Source: Thermodesulfovibrio sp. 3462-1
GTDB taxonomy: Bacteria; Nitrospirota; Thermodesulfovibrionia; Thermodesulfovibrionales; Thermodesulfovibrionaceae
Assembly: GCF_040451425.1 (NCBI RefSeq)
Contig: NZ_CP144374.1
Coordinates: 930,001-994,000 of the forward strand
Length of the DNA: 64,000 bases
Reading direction: 5' to 3'
Shown one piece after another: positions 1 through 8,318 of the stretch. Every line of letters begins with the position of its first letter. Positions within the stretch are counted from its first letter, which is position 1. A program made the translations under genes and the position numbers. The notes under the pieces were generated by a model. It was not told the DNA's origin. It worked only from the letters and a program-made list of their open reading frames with translations, and searched no databases.

Positions 1-2
1 TA

Positions 3-1682
3 AGTATCATAAGTCAAATTGTTTTAAATACAGCTTTAAATTTATCCCTTTTTTATGGCTTTATTGTTGCTTTAAGCAGTACTGCTATTGTTATGAAGCT
101 TCTTTCTGATAGAGGAGAACTAAATTCACCACATGGAAAAATTTCTCTTGGAATTCTTCTTTTCCAGGATCTTTGTGTAGTCCCACTTATGCTTTTTACG
201 CAGATGCTTTCTGCTGAAGATGGAAGTTTTTATATGTTTTTTGGAATTATCTTAAAGGCTTTTATTATACTCACTGTTATTTTCCTTTTTTCAAGAATAG
301 CTGTTCCCTTTATTCTTCATGAAGTTGTAAAAACACGAAGCAGAGAACTTTTTATAATTGCAATTATTTCAATCTGTCTTGGAACAGCTTTCTTTACATC
401 AAAATTAGGACTTTCCCTTGCACTTGGAGCTTTTTTAGCAGGTGTAGTTATTTCAGAGTCTGAATATTCAGCTCAGGCTGTGTCTGACATTTTACCTTTT
501 AAGGAGACTTTTTCAGGCATATTCTTTATCTCCATTGGAATGCTTTTAAATGTCACTTATATTACAAATAATATTTCAGAGTTAGCATTTCTTGTTGGAG
601 GGATTTTTTTTTCTAAAGCTTTAAGCATTGCTCTTATCATTTACTTTTTCCTTCGCTCTCTTAAGATATGCTTAACTTCTGCCTTAGCACTTTCTCAAAT
701 TGGAGAATTTTCCTTTATCCTTGCATTTACAGGAAAAATAATGGGATTATTAAATGAAAATGATTATCAAAATTTTATCGCTGCTTCTGTAATAACAATG
801 TTATTTACTCCTCTGATCATAAGATATTCTCCATCTGCAATCAATTATTTAATAAGTAAAGAACCATTCAAAGCACTTGAAAAGACACAAAAAATAAAAG
901 GAAAAGAAATTGTTGTAAGGAAATCCAATCATGTGATAATTATAGGTTTTGGTTTAAATGGAAGAAATCTTGCAAGGGTTTTAAAAGAAACTAATATACC
1001 CTATGTTATTTTAGAACTTAATCCTGATACTGTAAGAAAAATGAAAAAGAAGGGAGAGCCTATTTATTATGGCGACGGAACAAGTCCAGAGATTTTGCAT
1101 AAATTGGGAATTCACAGGGCAAAAATTCTTATGATTGCCATATCTGATCCTGTGTCAACAAGAAAAATCGTTCAGATTGCCAAAACATTAAATCAAAAAA
1201 TTCACACAATTGTAAGAACGAGATTTATAACAGAAATTGAAGAACTTACGAAACTCGGAGCAGATGAAGTTATTCCTGAAGAGTTTGAGACATCTTTGGA
1301 AATTTTTGCAAGAGTGCTCCATCGTTTTGGAGTGCCAAGAAATCAAATACTACAGATGATAGAAAAAATCAGAGCAGAAGGATATGAAATTTTACGTCTT
1401 CCAGATATATCAAAGACACGCTCAGGAATTGAGTGTATTGTTTTTGAAGGACTGGAGATGGATAGTTTTCTTGTTGAAAAAGATTCATGGCTTATTGGGC
1501 ATTCATTAAAATCTCTTAATTTAAGGCAAGAGGCAAAAGTTACAGTAATTGCAGTGCAGCGAGGAGAGGAAACAATTTTAAATCCACAGGCTGATTTTAT
1601 ACTAAAGGAAGGAGATATAATAATCTATGTAGGCAACAAAAAACAGTTAATCGAAGCTATGAGCTTTTTTCAGAGAAAATGA
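3..1682 (+). CDS. KefB-type cation:proton antiporter (CPA2), 5' end outside window
   Basis: The reading frame is already open at the left edge. The residues before the first internal ATG (position 93) spell the ALSSTAIV segment typical of CPA2 antiporters, so the true start lies upstream and this is a partial gene. The visible part has about eight membrane segments, then from about position 930 a TrkA-N (RCK) nucleotide-binding domain with the dinucleotide motif GFGLNGRN, and finally a TrkA-C domain of about 80 residues at the end. CPA2 proteins with RCK domains exchange K+ or Na+ for protons across the cytoplasmic membrane and are gated by cytosolic ligands. Ion specificity cannot be read from the sequence. 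No operon partner is visible on this strand. Confidence 0.9.
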   Translation, partial: SIISQIVLNTALNLSLFYGFIVALSSTAIVMKLLSDRGELNSPHGKISLGILLFQDLCVVPLMLFTQMLSAEDGSFYMFFGIILKAFIILTVIFLFSRIAVPFILHEVVKTRSRELFIIAIISICLGTAFFTSKLGLSLALGAFLAGVVISESEYSAQAVSDILPFKETFSGIFFISIGMLLNVTYITNNISELAFLVGGIFFSKALSIALIIYFFLRSLKICLTSALALSQIGEFSFILAFTGKIMGLLNENDYQNFIAASVITMLFTPLIIRYSPSAINYLISKEPFKALEKTQKIKGKEIVVRKSNHVIIIGFGLNGRNLARVLKETNIPYVILELNPDTVRKMKKKGEPIYYGDGTSPEILHKLGIHRAKILMIAISDPVSTRKIVQIAKTLNQKIHTIVRTRFITEIEELTKLGADEVIPEEFETSLEIFARVLHRFGVPRNQILQMIEKIRAEGYEILRLPDISKTRSGIECIVFEGLEMDSFLVEKDSWLIGHSLKSLNLRQEAKVTVIAVQRGEETILNPQADFILKEGDIIIYVGNKKQLIEAMSFFQRK

Positions 1683-1797
1683 AATTTCTTATTTTATGAA
1701 ACTTTAAAATATTTTTTTGTTCTCTTTCGGGAGAATTAAATTTATCCTTTCTGTTTGCAATAACCATGCCATGTTCTTACCAAGAATTTTCATAATA

Positions 1798-1888
1798 CGG
1801 AGAGGGAGGGATTTGAACCCTCGGTGGAGCTTTTAGACCCCACACGCGATTTCCAGTCGCGCCCGTTCGGCCACTCCGGCACCTCTCC
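1798..1888 (-). tRNA. tRNA-Ser (anticodon GGA)
   Basis: Read on the minus strand, the segment folds as a class II tRNA with a long variable arm. The acceptor stem is GGAGAGG/CCTCTCC with a G discriminator. The anticodon stem CGCGA/TCGCG encloses the loop CTGGAAA, giving anticodon GGA for UCC/UCU serine codons. The T loop GTTCAAAT is present. The 3' CCA is not encoded: the bases after the discriminator are TAT, so CCA must be added afterwards. It lies convergent to the antiporter gene and downstream of a small unknown gene on the same strand. Confidence 0.96.
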
Positions 1889-1909
1889 AGAGCTTTATTA
1901 TTTTAGCAT

Positions 1910-2227
1910 TTAATTAGTTATATTTTCAAAAAATTTTAAAAGTTTTTCTTCATTTTTTTTAAGAAAAGCTTCAAGCTCTTCCTTTGTAAGAGGTGTGCAC
2001 TCATCAGGTGCTTCTTTATTTACTTTAACGAGCATTATTCTTTTGATTTTCCCTTCAAGCACAGCAACGCACATAACTATATCATCTACTAAAAATTCAA
2101 TCTCCTCAAATTCTTCTATTTTATCAGGAAGATTTTGACAGCAAATTGAGCTATTTTGTAAAACATTTTCATTTTTAAGGACTTCCAGCTTAAAAGGCTT
2201 TCCAATGAATTTTTTAAATTTTTCCAT
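1910..2227 (-). CDS. Small unknown protein (105 aa)
   Basis: I do not recognise this protein. It has no signal peptide or membrane segment. The middle part is rich in Glu, Ile and Val, a CC pair sits near residue 29, and the C-terminal third is charged and probably helical. The start ATG follows a GAGGT Shine-Dalgarno. The gene sits just downstream of an intrinsic terminator that ends the cytochrome operon; only about 14 bases separate the terminator from the start codon, so expression probably depends on read-through. The tRNA-Ser follows on the same strand. It could be a cytosolic accessory protein of the cytochrome operon, but nothing in the sequence proves that. Confidence 0.7.
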   Translation of the reverse strand: MEKFKKFIGKPFKLEVLKNENVLQNSSICCQNLPDKIEEFEEIEFLVDDIVMCVAVLEGKIKRIMLVKVNKEAPDECTPLTKEELEAFLKKNEEKLLKFFENITN

Positions 2228-2241
2228 ATTCTTACCTCAAT

Positions 2242-2266
2242 AAAAAAGCCGGGAAATCCCCGGCTT
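2242..2266 (-). terminator. Intrinsic terminator after cytochrome c3 gene
   Basis: On the minus strand an 8-bp stem AAGCCGGG/CCCGGCTT closes a short loop and is followed directly by a T-rich run. It begins about 20 bases after the cytochrome c3 stop codon and reads in the same direction, so it should end most transcripts of the cytochrome operon. Confidence 0.85.
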
Positions 2267-2287
2267 ACAAAGAAATATAAAATTAAA

Positions 2288-2662
2288 TTAACTTTTTTTG
2301 TGACACTCGTTACATTTTTTAGTTGGTGCTGCTTTTCCTTCTTCAACTGCTTTTTTGTGACAGTCAATGCAGGTCTTATGATAGGCATCCATAGCTTTTG
2401 GAGCTCCGTTTTTAGCTTCTGCTGGATCGTGACAATCTGTACACTTTTGAGCTTTTACCTTTGGATCTGCTTCCTTGTGATGACATACTTTACAGTCTAC
2501 CTTGTAGTCAGTTGAATGTTTTCCATGACTGAATTTAACAGGAGAAAGCTTGCCACCTTCAATTTTTAAGTCGTATACATCCTGAGGCTGAGCATATACA
2601 AAAGAGATTGCAAATAAAAAAACAACAGCAGTTAGAACTATTAACCCTTTTTTAGACTTCAA
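2288..2662 (-). CDS. Periplasmic tetraheme cytochrome c3 (class III)
   Basis: The 124-residue protein has a cleavable signal peptide (residues 1 to about 24, ending in a Tyr-Ala-Gln region). Four CXXCH haem attachment sites follow, the first as CKVCHH preceded by spaced histidines (FSHGKH), the usual cytochrome c3 arrangement. Class III cytochromes are small periplasmic electron carriers of sulfate and metal reducers. The start is TTG at 2662, chosen because AGGAGGT lies 8 bases upstream and the signal peptide begins there. It is the third gene of the cytochrome operon, after the cytochrome b gene, and is followed by an intrinsic terminator. It probably shuttles electrons to or from the 17-haem cytochrome and cytochrome b encoded upstream. 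Confidence 0.93.
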   Translation of the reverse strand: MKSKKGLIVLTAVVFLFAISFVYAQPQDVYDLKIEGGKLSPVKFSHGKHSTDYKVDCKVCHHKEADPKVKAQKCTDCHDPAEAKNGAPKAMDAYHKTCIDCHKKAVEEGKAAPTKKCNECHKKS

Positions 2663-2698
2663 TCTTATTCACCTCCTTTCAGTTTCATGCTTTTTTTA

Positions 2699-3331
2699 TC
2701 AGTGCTCCTCATGTTCTTCTTCATAACCTGTAAACATTGCCTTAATATGCGCCATCGGTGTATGTCCCAGGGTAGCAAGATAGAAGTGAACAATTATAAA
2801 GGCGCTAAAGAATATCCATAATCCTGTGTGAATCAATGTCGCAATCTGGAGTCCTCCAATAATTTTGGCTAATGAACCAAAAAGTTGAGGATCCCATAAA
2901 ATCAATCCTGTAATAATCTGTAGAGGAATTAATACTACCATAATCATTAAATAAGAAACCTGTTGCAAAGGATTAAATTTGTTTTCAGGTATTGGATGAT
3001 GAGGATTTTCATCACCTACCATAATTCCATATCCATAATATTTTGCCTGCTTTATTGAATTTTTTATGAACTCTACTGGCTTCCAGAATGGTGGAATGTA
3101 TATTTTGAATAGTTTTCCTGAAAAAAGATAATAAAGAAGCCAGATAAAATAGTTTGCAAGCAATATAAAACCAAGCCAGCTATGAATCTGAACAGCTGTT
3201 TCAAAACTCATAAGTCCCATTGAATCAACAAATCTTATTTGAGCTCCAGTAAGTATAAGTACTATAAAACCTATGGCATTTATCCAATGCCAGATTCTAA
3301 CTGGTAATGGATGAAGATATATCTTTTTCAT
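2699..3331 (-). CDS. Membrane cytochrome b (b561 / thiosulfate reductase cytochrome b-like)
   Basis: This 210-residue protein has four hydrophobic membrane segments. Histidines in the first (LPVRIWHW), second (QIHSWLGF), and last (ALIHTGLW, IIVHFYLA) segments could ligate two b haems. The N-terminus is typical of the cytochrome b subunits of hydrogenases, formate dehydrogenases and thiosulfate reductases, which pass electrons between the quinone pool and a periplasmic partner. Its start overlaps the stop of the multiheme cytochrome gene by one base (TAATG), so translation is coupled. The likely role is quinone-linked electron exchange with the two cytochromes c of the operon. The direction of electron flow is not evident. 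Confidence 0.88.
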   Translation of the reverse strand: MKKIYLHPLPVRIWHWINAIGFIVLILTGAQIRFVDSMGLMSFETAVQIHSWLGFILLANYFIWLLYYLFSGKLFKIYIPPFWKPVEFIKNSIKQAKYYGYGIMVGDENPHHPIPENKFNPLQQVSYLMIMVVLIPLQIITGLILWDPQLFGSLAKIIGGLQIATLIHTGLWIFFSAFIIVHFYLATLGHTPMAHIKAMFTGYEEEHEEH

Positions 3332-5331
3332 TATTTACCCTCCCTTCTTTTTCTTCTAATTGGTGCGGTTAAGATTCTAAGAGTTATATGCCCTACAGGA
3401 ATCGCTATTCCACCCAATAAGGCAATAAAGAATAAGATATCAAGGATTTTTATTTTCGTTAATGCCAGTACATAAAAGTCCTTGATATTCGGTATTGCAT
3501 AAACTGAGTTTAATGCTTTACTGTCAAGGGCAAATTTAATAGACTTTTCACCTTCCCTGTTAATTTCAAGCTTTGCAGCAAAGGTAGCTGCTGGATTATG
3601 ACATGCTGCACAATCTTTTATAGCTTTTGATTTTGGTTCTATCTTATGGGCATCACTGGGATTTAAAACATCAATTCTGCCTGAAAGATTCGCATTTGAT
3701 TTTGCTTTTATTGTAGACATAAACTGCCAGAGTTCTTTCTGCCCAATTTTTCCATCATTGTTGTAATCAACTTTCCCTTTAACATCTTTTATATCAATAC
3801 CGAAAATCCTGGCAACTTCAGATTCTGTTAATGGCTTGGTCTTAGCTCTATCAAAAAGTGTAAGATAAATTGCTTTATTAACATTTGTATGACAGCCAAC
3901 GCAGGAGGCGGAATTAAAATGAGCATCTACAAATGTGGTGAGCCTTAGAGGAGGATTCCAAAGCCATTTATTATGGCTTGTTTTAACATCTTTATGGCAT
4001 TTAGTACAGGAATCTCCAAGTTTTGCTATATTCGTTGGCAAAACATCATGGGAATTGTGACAGGAAGCACAGTTTGGAGCATTCTGTTTGCCATCATTAA
4101 TAGCTTTCTGGTGAACACTTGCTTTGAATGCCTGGCCTGATTCGGAATGGCACTTTATACAGAGTTCAGAACTTGCATTTTTGTCTTTTGTAATTAATGC
4201 TACTTTATGATAACCATGACATTTAAGACAATCAGGAGATTGTTGATTCCCTTTTTTAAGTGCTTCTGCATGAATGCTCATATCATATTTTTTAACTGCC
4301 TCCTGATGGCAGTTGTTACAAACATCTTTTGCCTTTGCCCTATAATCTTTAACGGAGTCAAAGTTTCTTACAGGATGCTGGGTTGTGGAAAATTCTTTAT
4401 GGCAATCTGTGCATTTTAATTTTTTATGGACAGAACTTAAAAGATCACCTTCCTTTACCTGAACTGACAGAGTTTCTCCATTTTTCATCTTCATAACAAT
4501 ACTGCTGCTGTGACATTTTAAACAATATTGATTTTCAGGGAGGGACTTGACAGTCTTAACTGGTTTTACTCCATGATAACCATGACATTCAATGCAGGAA
4601 GCTGTTTTAGTTAGAGCATAATGAGCAGGATTTTTCTGAAGTTCTTTGTCAGTATGGCATTTTGTGCAAATAGCGGTCATTTGTGTTCTGTATTCTGTTT
4701 TACTTTTATAGTTGTAAACAGGATGTTTTACTTTTGAAAAATCAGCATGGCAGACCAGACACTGAAATTTACCATGAACAGAGTTTTTAATCTCTTGTTC
4801 ATTTACTTTAAGAGAAATCTTTTCTTTATTTGGCAGAGTCTTAGTCATATTAAACTGATGGCAGGTTAAACAGTAATCATTAAAAGATGCTTTATTTTTC
4901 CATTCTTTTATGGAGTTAATATAGTGAGAACCATGACATTCTGCACATAAAATCTCACCCTTTTTCACAACTTCTCCGTGCATTTTAGGTTTAGTTAAAG
5001 AATCCTGAGGATGACAGATAAGACAATTTTTTGAAAATTCCTTTGTATAAACTTTTTTATCTGCTATTTTCTTTGGTTTTGGATGATTCTTTAATGTAAT
5101 ATCTGGATGACAGGAGGAGCAATCCATAGCTCCATGAACAGATTTTTCAAATTTAGCACCATCAATATAAAGAGAAAGGGATTGCCCATTTTCTAATTGT
5201 TTCGATAGTGTTTTCATTCCATGACATCGCAAACAGGATTTTACATCATCAGAAACTGCATCTTTTACCGGAATAAAATAGGAAATCAAAAAACACAGAA
5301 TAATAACACTCCCGATTAATATTCCTCTCAT
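3331..5331 (-). CDS. Membrane-anchored 17-heme cytochrome c with EF-hand
   Basis: The 666-residue protein starts with a signal or anchor segment (residues 4-22) and contains 17 CXXCH haem sites between residues 33 and 577. Three internal repeats of roughly 120 residues are visible; each contains a similar short beta segment, then SVHG or SVHK, CXXCH and a following HP pair. Between haems 16 and 17 lies a canonical EF-hand calcium loop at residues 522-533 (D522, N524, D526, G527, I529, E533). A C-terminal membrane helix (about 628-652) followed by a basic tail anchors it with the haem domain outside the cytoplasm. It is first in the operon with cytochrome b and cytochrome c3, with a strong promoter upstream. 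Probable role: periplasmic electron conduit of a quinone-linked respiratory complex. Confidence 0.93.
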   Translation of the reverse strand: MRGILIGSVIILCFLISYFIPVKDAVSDDVKSCLRCHGMKTLSKQLENGQSLSLYIDGAKFEKSVHGAMDCSSCHPDITLKNHPKPKKIADKKVYTKEFSKNCLICHPQDSLTKPKMHGEVVKKGEILCAECHGSHYINSIKEWKNKASFNDYCLTCHQFNMTKTLPNKEKISLKVNEQEIKNSVHGKFQCLVCHADFSKVKHPVYNYKSKTEYRTQMTAICTKCHTDKELQKNPAHYALTKTASCIECHGYHGVKPVKTVKSLPENQYCLKCHSSSIVMKMKNGETLSVQVKEGDLLSSVHKKLKCTDCHKEFSTTQHPVRNFDSVKDYRAKAKDVCNNCHQEAVKKYDMSIHAEALKKGNQQSPDCLKCHGYHKVALITKDKNASSELCIKCHSESGQAFKASVHQKAINDGKQNAPNCASCHNSHDVLPTNIAKLGDSCTKCHKDVKTSHNKWLWNPPLRLTTFVDAHFNSASCVGCHTNVNKAIYLTLFDRAKTKPLTESEVARIFGIDIKDVKGKVDYNNDGKIGQKELWQFMSTIKAKSNANLSGRIDVLNPSDAHKIEPKSKAIKDCAACHNPAATFAAKLEINREGEKSIKFALDSKALNSVYAIPNIKDFYVLALTKIKILDILFFIALLGGIAIPVGHITLRILTAPIRRKRREGK

Positions 5332-5362
5332 CCCTCACTCCTTGTTTTATAAAGTTTGAAAC

Positions 5363-5391
5363 ATTATACCACAATAGAAAGAGAATATCAA
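5363..5391 (-). promoter_or_regulatory. Sigma-70-type promoter of the cytochrome operon
   Basis: On the minus strand TTGATA (5391-5386) and TATAAT (5368-5363) are separated by 17 bases, and the -10 is extended by TG one base upstream. The inferred transcription start near 5356 is about 25 bases before the start codon of the multiheme cytochrome gene. Confidence 0.8.
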
Positions 5392-5422
5392 TATTTATAA
5401 AAAATTTTAGAATAAACGATAA

Positions 5423-5818
5423 TTATTTTTTATAAAGAGGATCTTCGCAGGTATTTTTAAGGCAATGTTTTACAATTTCTTCAATCTGGAAGGCAATTTT
5501 TTCTGAAAACCCAATTAATGCCTTATTACCAATAAATGTAACAGGAACTCCTCTTGGAGTTATATTGTAAGCTTTTGACATTGTTTGGAGAAGTCCTATT
5601 GAACCCGGAAGGGAAATTTCATAATCTTTAACTTGAAGTAATGGATATTTTTTCTTTAAATCAGAGAGAAACAATTTTTCTTTAGCACAATGTGGACATC
5701 CTTCAGCCCAGAAAAGATAAAGGATAACTGGTTTTTTTTCTTTACAATATGCAGATGAAGCAGATAAAAAAAGTAAAAGCACTGAAGCAAAAATAATAAT
5801 TTTTTTTAAATATGTCAT
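5423..5818 (-). CDS. Exported thioredoxin-fold protein with CPHC motif
   Basis: From the ATG at 5818 the protein has a signal peptide followed by a thioredoxin-like domain with the redox motif CPHC (in AEGCPHCAKEK) and a cis-proline loop (RGVPVTF). Two further cysteines (HCLKNTCED) lie near the C-terminus. Such exported thiol oxidoreductases reduce or isomerise disulfides; beside cytochrome c genes and System II maturation genes, the likely task is keeping apocytochrome CXXCH cysteines reduced, a ResA/CcsX-like job. An in-frame GTG at 5833 would lengthen it by five residues, but it falls inside a palindrome and precedes the hydrophobic core. No clear Shine-Dalgarno is seen, so a leaderless message is possible. 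Confidence 0.82.
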   Translation of the reverse strand: MTYLKKIIIFASVLLLFLSASSAYCKEKKPVILYLFWAEGCPHCAKEKLFLSDLKKKYPLLQVKDYEISLPGSIGLLQTMSKAYNITPRGVPVTFIGNKALIGFSEKIAFQIEEIVKHCLKNTCEDPLYKK

Positions 5819-5827
5819 AGAAAAATA

Positions 5828-5843
5828 TATCACAACTGTGATA
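5828..5843. promoter_or_regulatory. Perfect inverted repeat, candidate operator
   Basis: TATCACA and TGTGATA form a perfect 7-bp inverted repeat around a 2-base centre. It lies in the 59-base gap between the divergent thiol-redox gene and the resB gene, and it overlaps the likely -10 region of the former. The layout suits a dimeric repressor that controls both directions. The regulator is unknown. Confidence 0.5.
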
Positions 5844-5877
5844 AATTAATCAATTAGGAACTTGAATTGGAGGAAAA

Positions 5878-7260
5878 ATGCTTAACAGAGTAAATGAAAA
5901 AGTGTGGAATTTCTTTGCTTCTGTTGACCTTGCAGTAGCTTTATTTATTATTATTTCAGTTGGAGCTGCAATTGGGACAGTTATTCCTCAAAGCATTGAG
6001 CCTGAGCCTGTTATTAAATTTTTCTCTAAATTCATGTCAATTTCATCTGCTCATAAAACTTACGAAATAATTAGCCTTTTTGACCTTAATAATGTTTATC
6101 ACAGCTGGTGGTTTACCTTTTTACTATTTATGTTTGCTTTAAACCTGATTGTCTGTTCAATTGACAGACTACCTGCTCTTATAAAATCTTTTAAAGTGCA
6201 GCCCCAGCCTTATCCTGTACAGGTACTGGATAAAATGCCAATAAAAAAGACAATAAAAATAAAGGATGATAGAATACTGGAGAAAATTAAAGAACTCTTT
6301 AAGAATAAAGGATTTTCAACATATTTTTTTGAAACTCAGGAAGGATTTCAACTCCAGGCAAAAAAATGGACCAAAACAAGACTGGCAGTATACTTAACTC
6401 ATTTAAGCATCCTGATAATTCTTGCCGGAGCTTTAATAGGAACTTTTTTTGGATTTAGAGGTTCTATGAACATAGTTGAAGGAACAGGACTAAACTTTGC
6501 AATTTCTGATGAAGGAAAGACTATTCCACTTGGTTTTGAGGTGAGGTGCGATAAATTTGAAGTTGAATACTACGAAAACTCTGGTATACCAAAAGCTTAT
6601 AAAAGCTATATCAGAATTATTGAAAATGGTAAACCTGTTAAGGAAAACACCGTTATAGAAGTAAACCATCCTTTTACCTACAATGGAATTACCTTTTATC
6701 AGGCAAGCTATGGATTTCAACCAACAGAACACGCTGAGTTTAGATTTACTTATTTTGATAAAACAGGAAAAGAACACAACATTAAAGCACATTTTGAAGA
6801 AAAATTTAGAATTCCTGAGACCTCAGTTACTGCCTCTGTTATAGATTTTTCTCCTGCCTTAGGAATAGACGAAGAAGGCAGGCTTTTTAATATGAGCTCT
6901 GAGATGATTAATCCTGCTGTACTTGTAAGTTTTGAAGAAAATGGTAAAAAAACACAACAATGGATACTTAAAAAAATTCCTGAGACATGGCAGACTCCTT
7001 ATGGAAAATTAAAATTTAACGAACTATGGGGTGCCCAATTTACAGGGCTACAGGTAAGACGAGACCCTGGAGTTCCTCTTATATACATAGGCTCAATTTT
7101 AATGTGTGTCGGACTTTTTATCTGCCTTTTTTTAAGACCCGTTAATTACTTTGCAGTAGTAAAGAAAAATGAGATAACTTTTTATGCCCCTACATCAAAA
7201 GGAATGGTTGAAAAACAAATTGATGAAATGATAAACAAATTGGAAGGAGACGAAAGATGA
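5878..7260 (+). CDS. resB: System II cytochrome c biogenesis protein ResB/Ccs1
   Basis: The 460-residue protein has the ResB layout. Two N-terminal membrane segments (about 16-35 and 75-95) are followed by a third near residue 165-185, a large extracytoplasmic domain (about 190-400), and a final membrane helix near 400-420. ResB/Ccs1 works with CcsA/CcsB in System II, moving haem outward and attaching it to the CXXCH sites of apocytochromes at the outer face of the membrane. The start ATG is preceded by GGAGG. The stop overlaps the start of ccsB by four bases (ATGA), so the two are translationally coupled. Its neighbours, cytochromes totalling 21 haems, are the obvious clients. Confidence 0.93.
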   Translation: MLNRVNEKVWNFFASVDLAVALFIIISVGAAIGTVIPQSIEPEPVIKFFSKFMSISSAHKTYEIISLFDLNNVYHSWWFTFLLFMFALNLIVCSIDRLPALIKSFKVQPQPYPVQVLDKMPIKKTIKIKDDRILEKIKELFKNKGFSTYFFETQEGFQLQAKKWTKTRLAVYLTHLSILIILAGALIGTFFGFRGSMNIVEGTGLNFAISDEGKTIPLGFEVRCDKFEVEYYENSGIPKAYKSYIRIIENGKPVKENTVIEVNHPFTYNGITFYQASYGFQPTEHAEFRFTYFDKTGKEHNIKAHFEEKFRIPETSVTASVIDFSPALGIDEEGRLFNMSSEMINPAVLVSFEENGKKTQQWILKKIPETWQTPYGKLKFNELWGAQFTGLQVRRDPGVPLIYIGSILMCVGLFICLFLRPVNYFAVVKKNEITFYAPTSKGMVEKQIDEMINKLEGDER

Positions 7261-8315
7261 GCTATCAAATAATCTCTATTGCAGGACTTTTTTATATTAT
7301 TGCAATGCCCATTTATATTGTGTATTTACTCACAAAAAATAAAAAGGTAGGCTTTGCTGCAACGGGTATGCTTTCTACAGGTGCTCTCATTCACATTTAT
7401 GGATTTATTCAGAGATTTAAAGAAATGTATGTGATAAATCACTCAATTATGAGAAGCATTCCAGTAACAAATCTATATGAAAGTCTGGTTTTTTTTGTTT
7501 TGTGTATGGTCTTAGGTTATCTTTTTATTGAGTGGAAGTATAAAAACAGAAGCTTTGGAGTTTTTGTTTCCATTGTTGCTGGAATTACTATTGGACTTAC
7601 AGATGTGCTCGGAATCACTAAGGAAGTTCAGCCCCTTGTTCCTGCTTTGAAAAGTAACTGGCTGCTCGCACATGTTACATTAAGTTTTATTGCCTATGCT
7701 GCTTTTGGAATAAGCTTTATAACTGGTCTTCTTCATGTAATAATGGAAACAAAAAATAAAAAATCTTTTAAATACATTTTTTCAACTTCAATTTTAGGCT
7801 TCATGCTTTTTATGTTTTTATCAATAATATTTGATGTTGTCTCAGCATCAAATCCTAAATCAGTTAAAATCTTTCATTCAACTCTGGGAAATTCTTCAAT
7901 TGTAATTTCTATTTTTAGCTGGATAGCATTAATAGCAATGATTTTTATTTTCTGGAAATTTAGCGACTTTTTGATAAAAATCCTTAAAAGTTTAAAAATT
8001 ACTCCAGAATTTCTTGAAGATGTTACCTATAAAGGAATTGCCTTTGGTTTCCCTATATTTACCATTGGAGGCTTGGTTTTTGGTGCTATATGGGCTGATC
8101 AAGCATGGGGAAGATACTGGGGATGGGATCCTAAGGAAACATGGTCATTGATAACATGGTTTGTTTATGCCTTTTATCTTCATGCAAAATTTATAAGAGG
8201 ATGGAAGGGAACAAAAATTTCAATGATAGCAGTAATTGGCTTTATTGTAACTATTTTTACCTATCTTGGAGTAAATTTATTCTTAAGTGGATTACACTCT
8301 TACGGAAGCATGTAA
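7257..8315 (+). CDS. ccsB: System II cytochrome c synthetase subunit CcsB/CcsA (ResC)
   Basis: The 352-residue integral membrane protein has about eight membrane helices. It carries the WWD haem-handling motif near residues 282-297 (WGRYWGWDPKETWSL), with conserved histidines in flanking loops (HVTLSF, FHSTLGN, LHSYG). With ResB it forms the haem exporter and cytochrome c synthetase of System II. The start overlaps the resB stop (ATGA). The tsaD start follows three bases after its stop, so the biogenesis pair may share a message with the housekeeping run downstream. Confidence 0.94.
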   Translation: MSYQIISIAGLFYIIAMPIYIVYLLTKNKKVGFAATGMLSTGALIHIYGFIQRFKEMYVINHSIMRSIPVTNLYESLVFFVLCMVLGYLFIEWKYKNRSFGVFVSIVAGITIGLTDVLGITKEVQPLVPALKSNWLLAHVTLSFIAYAAFGISFITGLLHVIMETKNKKSFKYIFSTSILGFMLFMFLSIIFDVVSASNPKSVKIFHSTLGNSSIVISIFSWIALIAMIFIFWKFSDFLIKILKSLKITPEFLEDVTYKGIAFGFPIFTIGGLVFGAIWADQAWGRYWGWDPKETWSLITWFVYAFYLHAKFIRGWKGTKISMIAVIGFIVTIFTYLGVNLFLSGLHSYGSM

Positions 8316-8318
8316 TTC

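Noticed and set aside
1695-1740. Small hairpin TTCTC/GAGAA after the antiporter gene as terminator
   Set aside because: A five-pair stem with T run before rather than after it; too weak to call.
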